Shown piece by piece: positions 6,136-12,146 of a DNA stretch of 12,146 bases. A model generated the notes under the pieces. It had not been told where the DNA came from and ran no database searches. It was given only the letters and a program-made list of their open reading frames with translations. The position numbers and the translations under genes are program-made. The stretch is from an uncultured Bacillota bacterium (lineage in GTDB: Bacteria > Bacillota > Clostridia > Lachnospirales > Lachnospiraceae). How positions within the stretch are numbered: the stretch's first letter is position 1; the number at the start of each line of letters is the position of its first letter. The DNA is taken from NCBI GenBank assembly GCA_958352855.1, contig CATWQE010000077.1, forward strand, positions 1 to 12,146, read 5' to 3'.

Positions 6136-6837
6136 CTATTCTTCAATCACAATCCCCAATTTTTCAAAAAACAAAGACACGTTACAATAGCGCTTTAAAG
6201 AATTTCCGTTTTCCATGATAAATTTCCAGGTCTCAGCATAGGTTCCCGGTACATGAAATGAAATATCATATAATGATTTCAAAAACTCCATAGGGTTATC
6301 ACTATATCGGTCTGCTATTTCAAATGCCAAATCTTCTTTTTCATCATCTGACAAATCTTTAGAAATACCATGCAATACATGTTCCATATTCCTGGAGAAA
6401 AAATATATTTCATATGGAAACCCGGCGATACATTCTGCTTTTGCTAAGTAATACACAATTTTTCTTTTGCTGATATTTCTTCTGGTAAGACGATCTTTGT
6501 TCTTTGCTGCTATATATGTTTCAAAATATTCCGTTTTTCCGGTTTCTGATTGCTGTATCATAGCACTGGGAATAAAAGCTCCGTCTGTATCAATTATTTG
6601 AACAATCTTCAGGATATCTTCTCTTTCAATAAATGGATTTTTCTTCAAATAATAATTAATCTCATCTTCAATCCTGTTTTCAATATATTTTACAGTCATA
6701 GCTTCATCCGCAGTAATGTCTGTATGCAAAACTTCAAACTCAATATCATGGTCATTCACAAGATTAGAAAACACCAGTGCCAATGCGTCCTCATCTGTTG
6801 GTCCTTCTACAAGAAGCAGGATAATCTTTTTAGTCAT
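6136..6837 (-). CDS. TOPRIM-domain protein, putative defence effector
   Basis: A 233-residue soluble protein. The N-terminus IILLLVEGPTDEDALAL has the TOPRIM glutamate (E11), and IIDTDGAF carries the D83-x-D85 pair, the two metal-binding motifs of TOPRIM nucleases (OLD/RNase M5 style). The middle part EIYFFSRNMEHVLHG (143-157) is reminiscent of the C-terminal conserved patch of such effectors. The start at the ATG 6837 is chosen because it overlaps the stop of the ATPase gene (ATGACTAA) and is preceded by AAGGTGGG; a GTG at 6858 in frame is less likely. Genetic coupling with an SMC/OLD-like ATPase is the pattern of anti-phage pairs such as PARIS (AriA/AriB) and AbiL, or a split version of Gabija GajA. 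The exact family was not recognised. Nuclease activity is inferred from the motifs. Confidence 0.78.
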   Translation of the reverse strand: MTKKIILLLVEGPTDEDALALVFSNLVNDHDIEFEVLHTDITADEAMTVKYIENRIEDEINYYLKKNPFIEREDILKIVQIIDTDGAFIPSAMIQQSETGKTEYFETYIAAKNKDRLTRRNISKRKIVYYLAKAECIAGFPYEIYFFSRNMEHVLHGISKDLSDDEKEDLAFEIADRYSDNPMEFLKSLYDISFHVPGTYAETWKFIMENGNSLKRYCNVSLFFEKLGIVIEE

Positions 6838-8212
6838 GTAATCCCACCTTCCCCGCACGCTTCATAGCCAGTTCCATTTTATAAATGTTTGTTTCATTAT
6901 AAAGTTTTTCTTTCTGTCCGCCCAACTTAATACTACGCAGATAGGACAGCCGTTTATTTTGTGTATTTTTAATATTTACAGATTTGATATAACGGTTCTG
7001 AGGATTAACAGTTGTATAAATCAAAGATTCATTTTTTAAGACTTCCAATGGCCGCAGATTATGAGAAGTAAAGATTAACTGTCCTTTTGCTTTTTCCTGC
7101 ATGACCTCTATACACTCTCCAAGCAGATACTCATAAATTCCAGAATCCAATTCATCTACTACAAGGCAGTAAGCTCCTCTGTTATAGCAGGCTACCAGAT
7201 TACTGCATATAGAAATCAGTTTTTTTATTCCGGCCGACTCATATAATAAAGGAACACGTGCCCCTGCACGTATGGTTATAATTTCAAATTGAACTCCATC
7301 TTTTCCATTTTCCATCAATTTATCAAAAGCGTTATAGATTTCAATCTGAATTTCCGGAATCAATGCTGCCATCACTATATTAATCTGCTGTATTGTACTA
7401 GATACATACGGGAAAATTTCTTTTGGAACTACATTAATATCTGTCAAATGCAGCATAACTCCAGATCCCTTCACTTTCATAGGATCTGGCCAGTCTATAT
7501 TAACTGGTATGGTATCTAAATTTAGTGCCAAGAGACCATAATGCGCATTTTCAATAACTGCCAGATCATACAAGCCATAATTTTGCAGAATATTACATAG
7601 ATTCGAAAGTTTCTTAATCTCTCCTTTTCCCTTACTGAATGTCTCTTGTGCTTTTTTCGAAAACAGAAAAGAACCAACCTGCGGCATCTGACGTTCCTCA
7701 TCAAATCCCTCGGTAATCTGCTGAGCCATTCCCAAAGCAACCATATTTTCCAGGTTTTTCCGGAAAAATTCCAGATTTTTTAATGGACGGAAAAGTTCTG
7801 AGCTTCCCTTACGATATTCAAAGACGGGTGTCAACCGTTTTCCCTCTATACATTCTTTCATGCTCAGTTTCTCATAACTGATGCAAAAACTGGACTGCCC
7901 GTTTTTTAACAATTCAACTTCGTATTCTGCTTCTATTTCACCTGCATCTGTCTGAATCATAAATCCATATTTCACATGTGCCGTATCCGCTAAGCAGTTA
8001 ATATAGTAATAAAAATGTGGAGGAATTTCTCTGCCGCTAAACAAGCACTTTAATAATACCATGCAGTCTATCACAACTGTTTTGCCTGATCCATTCTGTC
8101 CATATATTCCAAGTACACTGCCTTTATCACCTTGTGCAAATTCAAGTTCTCCATGCTGCACATTTTTTATATTCTCAATTTCTAATCTTGTCAACCTTAC
8201 TACCTGTCGCAT
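6830..8212 (-). CDS. SMC/OLD-like ABC-type ATPase of a putative defence pair
   Basis: A 460-residue soluble ATPase. Order of motifs: LTRLEIENIKNV (7-18) as in RecF/OLD-type start strands, Walker A GIYGQNGSGKT (35-45), an insertion of about 270 residues, an ABC-signature-like YESAGIKKL (324-332), Walker B CLVVDELDSG (349-358; D353, E354) and the switch histidine in FTSHN (H384). This resembles the AAA_15/AAA_21 (COG1106-like) proteins common in phage defence. The upstream in-frame ATG at 8320 is rejected: GGAGGGAGA at 8219-8227 sits at the right distance from the ATG at 8212, and a consensus promoter (8237-8265) lies within the would-be extension. The ORF overlaps the TOPRIM gene by eight bases. 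It likely senses a phage component and controls the TOPRIM partner; this role is inferred from the pairing. Confidence 0.82.
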   Translation of the reverse strand: MRQVVRLTRLEIENIKNVQHGELEFAQGDKGSVLGIYGQNGSGKTVVIDCMVLLKCLFSGREIPPHFYYYINCLADTAHVKYGFMIQTDAGEIEAEYEVELLKNGQSSFCISYEKLSMKECIEGKRLTPVFEYRKGSSELFRPLKNLEFFRKNLENMVALGMAQQITEGFDEERQMPQVGSFLFSKKAQETFSKGKGEIKKLSNLCNILQNYGLYDLAVIENAHYGLLALNLDTIPVNIDWPDPMKVKGSGVMLHLTDINVVPKEIFPYVSSTIQQINIVMAALIPEIQIEIYNAFDKLMENGKDGVQFEIITIRAGARVPLLYESAGIKKLISICSNLVACYNRGAYCLVVDELDSGIYEYLLGECIEVMQEKAKGQLIFTSHNLRPLEVLKNESLIYTTVNPQNRYIKSVNIKNTQNKRLSYLRSIKLGGQKEKLYNETNIYKMELAMKRAGKVGLHD

Positions 8213-8236
8213 AATAAATCTCCCTCCTTTTTTTAT

Positions 8237-8265
8237 ATTATATGTTATGTTTCCCTTTAAGTCAA
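8237..8265 (-). promoter_or_regulatory. Promoter of the ATPase/TOPRIM pair
   Basis: TTGACT (8265-8260), 17-base spacer, TATAAT (8242-8237): nearly perfect. Transcription would start near 8230, leaving a leader of only about 18 bases that is mostly ribosome binding site. This suggests steady expression of the pair independent of its neighbours. Confidence 0.82.
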
Positions 8266-8426
8266 TTCTTATACTGTTTTCGTTATTATTTTTAACATTT
8301 TTAAATTTATATTCTTTCAAAATCTTTTTGTAAAGTAAAATTCAGCTATTTAATAGAGATAAGTCTAACAGCTATGGCATTGGACTACTTATAGCTTCTA
8401 TTTTAATAATCTCTCCACTTCTTCCG
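8266..8426. other. Junction region between integrase fragment and defence cassette
   Basis: No gene can be supported. On the minus strand a frame from ATG 8470 reads MNGIKVECYM, one TGA, then VEFDGRSGEIIKIEAISSP before a TAG at 8374-8372; it reads like protein, but I do not recognise it. AGCTAT/ATAGCT words recur at 8344-8396. One end of the inserted cassette should lie here. Confidence 0.3.
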
Positions 8427-8558
8427 TCAAACTCCACTCACATATAGCATTCTACTTTTATGCCGTTCATATCGGTTTCTCTCTTCTATCATTACATCAA
8501 ATACAATATCCGGTATTTTTATCTTTCTTCTACTGGAAGGTGTTTTTAAATCAATTTT
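8427..8558 (-). pseudogene. Internal fragment of a tyrosine recombinase (integrase)
   Basis: The 43-codon frame begins KIDLKTPSSRRKIKIPDIVF and goes on DVMIEERNRYERHKSRM before running off into LYVSGV and a stop. K/T-x-S-x-R-x-I-x-I-P followed by a charged helix is the beta-hairpin and next helix of the integrase catalytic domain, with the hairpin lysine just before TPSSR. There is no start codon and the N-terminal domains are missing: the fragment starts within ten bases of the stop codon of the glycosyltransferase gene, so the island edge lies here. In intact integrases this segment is followed directly by a (Y)xDYDL-like segment, which is what the fragment at 5735-6020 starts with. Confidence 0.62.
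8449..8462. repeat. 14-bp direct repeat, copy 2
   Basis: ATTCTACTTTTATG, identical to 5718-5731 in the same orientation. This copy lies where the integrase fragment stops resembling an integrase (the codons for H-K-S-R). Confidence 0.4.
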
Positions 8559-8563
8559 CTGCC

Positions 8564-9676
8564 TTATAAATAATACGATTCCAAAATCCCCGCAATCTCC
8601 TCCCCACTATTCCCTGAAACCGTCTCCTTCTGCGCCTCTTTCATAGCCTCCACTTTTTCTGGATTTTGAAGCAGCGCCCTTCCTTGTTCTACCTGTGCTT
8701 CTACAGTTCTGGGAGCAATAGACATGCCATGGCGGACAAAAAATCTCCTGTTTGCAGATTCACATCCAGGTATGGGAGCTGTATGTACTATGGGAATCTG
8801 GGACACAGCAGCTTCCGTAGAGGTAAGTCCCCCTGGCTTTGTATACACAATATCGCATGCCTTCATATACACATCCATTTGCCTGGTCTGTCCTACCAGA
8901 ACGATACCTTCCTGGTCCTTGTATTTCTTCTTCATTTTCTGGAACATTTTCTTATTATTTCCACAAACTACTACAAATACCTCTCCTTCCTGTCTGGTTT
9001 TCAAAAACTGGCTGGTGAGTTTTTCCAAATCTCCTGCTCCCATACTGCCGCCAATGACCAGATACACCGTCGCATCCATGGGAAGGTGCAAATATTCCCT
9101 GGCTTTTTTCCTGTCCGCCTTTCTGGAAAAGCGGCTGCTTACCGGTATGCCTGCAGGTATCAGTTTTTCCTCTGGAATCCCTCTTTTTACACAGGCCTTT
9201 ACCATTTCCTCATGCGCTACAATGTAAGCGTCACATCTGGTCTCTTCCCAAAAAGGAATACAGGTATAATCTGTCATCACTGCTATCATAGGAGGCAGTT
9301 CTGTTCCCTGTCGTTTCATATAAGTCAGAGTTTCCGACGGATAAAGATGTGGCATCAGAATCCCATCAAACTTTTCCTCTTCTAAATAAGGCTCCAGATA
9401 TTTCCCCATCTTCGCATTTACATAATACACTGGGGATTTCCGCATAATTCTGCTGGCAGCCATGCCAATCTGATACACAGCCCCGAACACATGGGGCATT
9501 TTTTTCACCGTATTCACATAAACACCGCCTACGGTATCCGATACCTTTTGTCCTGCCAGCGTTAAATAATCAAACATCACCGCTTCATGTCCATGGGCTT
9601 CCAGAGCTTCCTTCATGGCAAAGCCGGCAGCATCATGCCCTCCTCCTGTTTTACAGGATAATATCAAAACCTTCAT
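8564..9676 (-). CDS. MGDG-synthase/UgtP-like diacylglycerol glycosyltransferase (GT28)
   Basis: A 370-residue membrane-associated GT-B enzyme. The N-terminal domain has the acceptor-side SCKTGGGHDAAG (7-18) of the MGDG-synthase family; the C-terminal domain has GGSMGAG (209-215), GQTRQMDVYM, and the sugar-nucleotide site KPGGLTSTEA (280-289) followed by PIPGCESAN (301-309). It should transfer glucose or galactose from a UDP-sugar to diacylglycerol to form glycolipids of the membrane and anchors for lipoteichoic acid. The start is supported by AGGAGAAA embedded in the end of the PlsY-like gene, three bases away. It is the last gene of a lipid operon and its stop abuts the accessory island. Length is close to B. 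subtilis UgtP (about 380). The sugar and number of residues added cannot be told; MurG is excluded by the N-terminal motif and the context. Confidence 0.87.
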   Translation of the reverse strand: MKVLILSCKTGGGHDAAGFAMKEALEAHGHEAVMFDYLTLAGQKVSDTVGGVYVNTVKKMPHVFGAVYQIGMAASRIMRKSPVYYVNAKMGKYLEPYLEEEKFDGILMPHLYPSETLTYMKRQGTELPPMIAVMTDYTCIPFWEETRCDAYIVAHEEMVKACVKRGIPEEKLIPAGIPVSSRFSRKADRKKAREYLHLPMDATVYLVIGGSMGAGDLEKLTSQFLKTRQEGEVFVVVCGNNKKMFQKMKKKYKDQEGIVLVGQTRQMDVYMKACDIVYTKPGGLTSTEAAVSQIPIVHTAPIPGCESANRRFFVRHGMSIAPRTVEAQVEQGRALLQNPEKVEAMKEAQKETVSGNSGEEIAGILESYYL

Positions 9677-9679
9677 ATA

Positions 9680-10297
9680 TTAATTTCTCCTAAAACCGAA
9701 ACGTATCTTTTTCTCTTTGTTCTTTTTCAAATCCTCTCTGTGCTTATCCAGTACAAGAAAAGAAATCAGACAATTTCCCACTGTTACAGCCAGATTCAGC
9801 TTAAAACAAATGCCGCTTAATAACCAGCACAGATAAGTAACCGCAGTACGGAAGCTATGGGGATCAATAATGATAACCAGCGTAAACAGCAAATACCAGA
9901 AAATCAAAAGCCACAAATCTGTAAACATGGGATATAATCCTAAGAGGACGCCAAAAGAAACAGCAATTCCCTTGCCACCCTTTTTTCGTCCGCCCCAAAA
10001 GGGAAAAGTGTGTCCAAGCACAGGCGCCGCCATCACCAGAGCAAAAAATATATGCTCCGTTCCAATTTCTCTGGCAGCCAGATAAACCGGTACCATCCCC
10101 TTTAAAAGATCGCACAAAAGCACCACAAGCCCACAGGAGGCGCCTCCATAAAAGAAGGCATTGGCTGTACCCGGATTTCCATCACTGCTAAGGCTTCGCA
10201 CATCAATGCCACGCAGTATCTTAGGAACCACATATCCAAACATCACACTGCCCGAAGCATACCCAAGCACCATATAAAACATTGCCTGCATCAGCAT
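9680..10297 (-). CDS. plsY: PlsY-like glycerol-3-phosphate acyltransferase
   Basis: A 205-residue membrane protein with hydrophobic segments around 4-25, 53-75, 82-97, 110-145 and 150-185. Family motifs are present but altered. Motif 1 is IDVRSLSSDGNPGTANAF (31-48) in place of DIR-x-x-GSGN-x-GATN. Motif 2 is GHTFPFWGGRKKGGKGIAV (95-113), close to the standard GHxFPxFxxFKGGKGVA. Motif 3 is DKHREDLKK near the C-terminus. PlsY uses acyl-phosphate to acylate glycerol-3-phosphate, the first step of phospholipid synthesis. GGAGG at about 10304-10308 marks the ATG at 10297, which overlaps the stop of the phosphatidyltransferase gene (ATGCTGA). A diverged copy in such an operon may serve a special lipid, with the housekeeping plsY elsewhere. 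The family is fairly sure; activity is less so. Confidence 0.82.
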   Translation of the reverse strand: MLMQAMFYMVLGYASGSVMFGYVVPKILRGIDVRSLSSDGNPGTANAFFYGGASCGLVVLLCDLLKGMVPVYLAAREIGTEHIFFALVMAAPVLGHTFPFWGGRKKGGKGIAVSFGVLLGLYPMFTDLWLLIFWYLLFTLVIIIDPHSFRTAVTYLCWLLSGICFKLNLAVTVGNCLISFLVLDKHREDLKKNKEKKIRFGFRRN

Positions 10298-10848
10298 TTT
10301 CTCATCCTCCAGAATTCAGGAATATATAAAAGCAACGTAACTGCCATAATCACCATTTCTGAATAAACCAGAAAATCCACTGTTTTTATGGAAATTTCAG
10401 GCAGCAGCACCAGAATACACAGCACCAGAAACAGCGTTGCGGTACACACTTTGCCAAACCATTTAGCGCCGTCCAGTTTCTTTCCTTTTCTCAGGTTAAT
10501 CAGGCCCATCACTGCCATAAACCCTTCTTTTACCAGCATCAGCAAAACCAGATACCCCATGGAGGTATAGCGCACTGCCAGGCAAAGCGCAATGGCTGCG
10601 TGGGTGAGCTTATCTGCAAAAGGGTCTAAAAACTTGCCAAACTCTGTAATCATATTAAATTTTCTTGCTACTTTTCCATCCAGCAAATCCGTAATGGTGG
10701 ATACTGCTACAATGGCTGCTGCAATATAATAATCCTTTATAGTATCTGCCTGAAGATACACCATGCAGAAAACCGGTATCAGCAAAATCCGAAAATATCC
10801 CATGCAATTAGGAATGGAAAACAGCTCCTCTTTTTTTATTTTGTTCAT
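10291..10848 (-). CDS. pgsA: CDP-alcohol phosphatidyltransferase (PgsA-like)
   Basis: A 185-residue membrane enzyme, the usual PgsA size. The full CDP-alcohol phosphotransferase motif D-x-x-D-G-x-x-A-R-x8-G-x3-D-x3-D is present: D54, D57, G58, A61, R62, G71, D75 and D79 in TDLLDGKVARKFNM and GKFLDPFADK. Several hydrophobic helices surround it. It would join CDP-diacylglycerol with glycerol-3-phosphate (phosphatidylglycerophosphate synthase) or another alcohol; the headgroup cannot be read from sequence. AAGGG at about 10855-10859 precedes the ATG. It lies 26 bases behind the ABC exporter gene and overlaps the PlsY-like gene by seven bases, so it is part of one transcript. The gene name is by family and context; the main pgsA could be elsewhere. 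Confidence 0.83.
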   Translation of the reverse strand: MNKIKKEELFSIPNCMGYFRILLIPVFCMVYLQADTIKDYYIAAAIVAVSTITDLLDGKVARKFNMITEFGKFLDPFADKLTHAAIALCLAVRYTSMGYLVLLMLVKEGFMAVMGLINLRKGKKLDGAKWFGKVCTATLFLVLCILVLLPEISIKTVDFLVYSEMVIMAVTLLLYIPEFWRMRKC

Positions 10849-10874
10849 GTTATCCCTTCTTTCTCTTTTGTCTG

Positions 10875-12146
10875 TTATTGTGATTTCTCCTGCCCTGCCA
10901 GAATTCCCATGGCAGCCTCTTCTTCAAACTGTCTGGAATACAACTCATAATAATATCCCTTTGCCTGAAGCAATTCCTTATGAGTTCCCTGCTCAATGAT
11001 TTTCCCATCTTTTACCACCAGAATCACATCTGCTTTGCGTATGGTAGACAATCTGTGAGCAATCACAAAAGAGGTATGCCCCTTCAGTAAGTGATCTGTA
11101 GCCTGCTGGATTAACTGTTCTGTCCGGGTATCAATAGAGGCGGTTGCCTCATCCAGTACAAAAATCCTTGGCTTTGCCAGAATTGCCCTTGCAAAAGAAA
11201 TCAACTGCTTCTCCCCTGTAGAAAGCCTTCCTCCGCTCTCTCCCACATCACTTTCATATCCATGCTCCAGTTTTTCTGCTACTACATCTGCTGACACCTG
11301 TTTTGCAGCTTCTCTTACCTCCTCATCCGTAGCATCCAGTCTCCCATAGCGGATGTTATCATATAAGGTTCCGGAAAACAAATGAGGATTTTGAAGCACA
11401 TAGCCAATCTGGCTGTGAAGCCAGAGCTGAGAGCGCAGGCGGTAATCCTTCCCATCAATGAGGATTCTTCCCCTGGTGGGTTCAAAAAATCTGCCCAGCA
11501 GATTTACCAGGGTTGATTTTCCCGCTCCTGTCTCTCCTACAATAGCCACATTAGTCCCTGCCGGCACATGAAGGTTAAAATGCTCCAACACATATTCTTT
11601 TCCATCCGGATACCGAAAAGAAACGTCTTCAAAGGTAATATCTCCCTGGATTTCTTCCCAGTTTTCCTTTTTCGGGTGAAACATATCCCCGTATTTTTCC
11701 TCCACCTCAGGACTGTCACAGACATTAGGCTCCTGCTCCAGCAGATCTGTGACACGCTCAATATTAGCCTGGCAGGAAATCAAATCTGCCAGAAGTCTTG
11801 CAAGCTGCTGAATAGGTTCAAAAATCACCACCGCATAGGAAATAAAAACAGAAAGTGTACCAAGCTGCAGAAGCTCCTCCTGCACCATATATCCGCCCCG
11901 CTCCAGTACAATAGCGCATGCTATGGAGCTAAAAAGCAAAATCGTAGGAATATAAATTGCATTTAATCTTGCGGAATGTATAGCTGCCTGATGCATATCT
12001 TTTGTAATCTTGAAGAAATTTTTCTGATTATCCCCTTCCACTACCATACTCTTGGAGGTTCGCACTCCTGTAATCCCTTCATTATAAGCATTGGTAATCT
12101 GAGAATTGATTTTCCGCACTTTCCGGTTCCAGTGGAGAATCTTATT
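10875..12146 (-). CDS. ABC exporter half-transporter, fused membrane and ATPase domains (5' end beyond window)
   Basis: The frame is open to the right window edge and shows the last 423 residues; the apparent GTG start at 12119 is only an internal codon, as the frame continues upstream (NKILHWNRK) without a stop. The first 150 or so visible residues are the end of a type IV exporter membrane domain, with the coupling segment NAYNEGITGVRTSKSM and two hydrophobic helices. Then comes a complete nucleotide-binding domain: Walker A GETGAGKST, Q-loop VLQNPHLFSGT, signature RLSTGEKQLI, Walker B IFVLDEATAS with the catalytic Glu, and switch AHRLST. The LSTGE signature is common in one half of heterodimeric multidrug/lipid exporters, whose partner is usually the gene just upstream (outside the window). 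Its place at the head of a lipid operon suggests a lipid or drug as cargo, but this is a guess. Confidence 0.9.
   Translation of the reverse strand, partial: NKILHWNRKVRKINSQITNAYNEGITGVRTSKSMVVEGDNQKNFFKITKDMHQAAIHSARLNAIYIPTILLFSSIACAIVLERGGYMVQEELLQLGTLSVFISYAVVIFEPIQQLARLLADLISCQANIERVTDLLEQEPNVCDSPEVEEKYGDMFHPKKENWEEIQGDITFEDVSFRYPDGKEYVLEHFNLHVPAGTNVAIVGETGAGKSTLVNLLGRFFEPTRGRILIDGKDYRLRSQLWLHSQIGYVLQNPHLFSGTLYDNIRYGRLDATDEEVREAAKQVSADVVAEKLEHGYESDVGESGGRLSTGEKQLISFARAILAKPRIFVLDEATASIDTRTEQLIQQATDHLLKGHTSFVIAHRLSTIRKADVILVVKDGKIIEQGTHKELLQAKGYYYELYSRQFEEEAAMGILAGQEKSQ

Noticed and set aside
6136..8212. Naming the ATPase/TOPRIM pair PARIS (AriA/AriB), AbiL or Gabija
   Set aside because: The general architecture fits several systems, but no diagnostic motif allows one name from sequence reading alone.
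8213..8320. N-terminal extension of the ATPase to an ATG at 8320
   Set aside because: The consensus promoter and the strong ribosome binding site lie within it, and the extension is low-complexity Lys/Asn.
8666..9385. 239-codon plus-strand frame
   Set aside because: Antisense shadow of the glycosyltransferase gene, with no motif of its own and an amino-acid make-up rich in Cys, His and Ser typical of shadows.
11568..11966. 132-codon plus-strand frame
   Set aside because: Antisense to the ABC exporter gene, which has a complete set of ATPase motifs.
1..12146. CRISPR array, tRNA, rRNA or intact transposase
   Set aside because: No regularly spaced repeats, cloverleaf-like segments, rRNA-like sequence or DDE/serine-transposase motifs were seen on either strand.

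Overview
The window looks like a chromosomal stretch of a low-to-mid GC Gram-positive bacterium, most likely a gut Clostridia member of the Lachnospiraceae type. This is inferred from strong GGAGG-type ribosome binding sites, consensus -35/-10 promoters, a Gram-positive LexA box (GAAC-N4-GTTC), and the lipid and sugar genes present. No taxon-specific marker gene is in view, so the placement is provisional.

Left flank, ordinary chromosome (1-3830). The 5' part of an ABC-F ATPase gene (Uup-like, minus strand) is divergent from a CaCA-family Na+/Ca2+ exchanger gene (plus strand), with promoters facing away from each other between 876 and 939. The exchanger converges on an oligo-1,6-glucosidase (GH13) gene and the two share a strong hairpin terminator. 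The glucosidase promoter has a pair of 9-bp direct repeats 21 bp apart just upstream of its -35, the layout expected for an AraC-type activator.

Middle, a patched-together accessory island (about 3837-8560), AT-richer, all coding on the minus strand. Read in transcription order (right to left) it holds: a truncated tyrosine-recombinase fragment (8558-8427); a two-gene cassette with its own near-consensus promoter, encoding an SMC/OLD-like ATPase and a TOPRIM-domain protein with overlapping ORFs; a second, C-terminal recombinase fragment (6020-5735); a textbook LexA-controlled promoter; the decayed 5' end of uvrB; then a PUA-like/HNH endonuclease gene overlapping a gene for a DCTPP1-like dCTP pyrophosphatase. 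The two recombinase fragments look like adjoining parts of one integrase, so the ATPase/TOPRIM cassette appears to sit inside a broken integrase gene. The endonuclease/dCTPase pair lies directly behind the orphaned SOS promoter of uvrB and could be damage-inducible.

Right flank, ordinary chromosome (8564-12146, minus strand). An operon of an ABC exporter half (cut by the window edge), a CDP-alcohol phosphatidyltransferase (PgsA-like), a PlsY-like acyltransferase and an MGDG-synthase/UgtP-like glycosyltransferase: membrane phospholipid and glycolipid synthesis. The island begins within about 10 bases of the last stop codon of this operon.

The best candidates for undescribed biology are (i) the PUA-HNH endonuclease plus dCTP pyrophosphatase pair under an inherited SOS promoter and (ii) the split ATPase/TOPRIM cassette nested in an integrase. 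No tRNA, rRNA, CRISPR array or intact transposase was seen.
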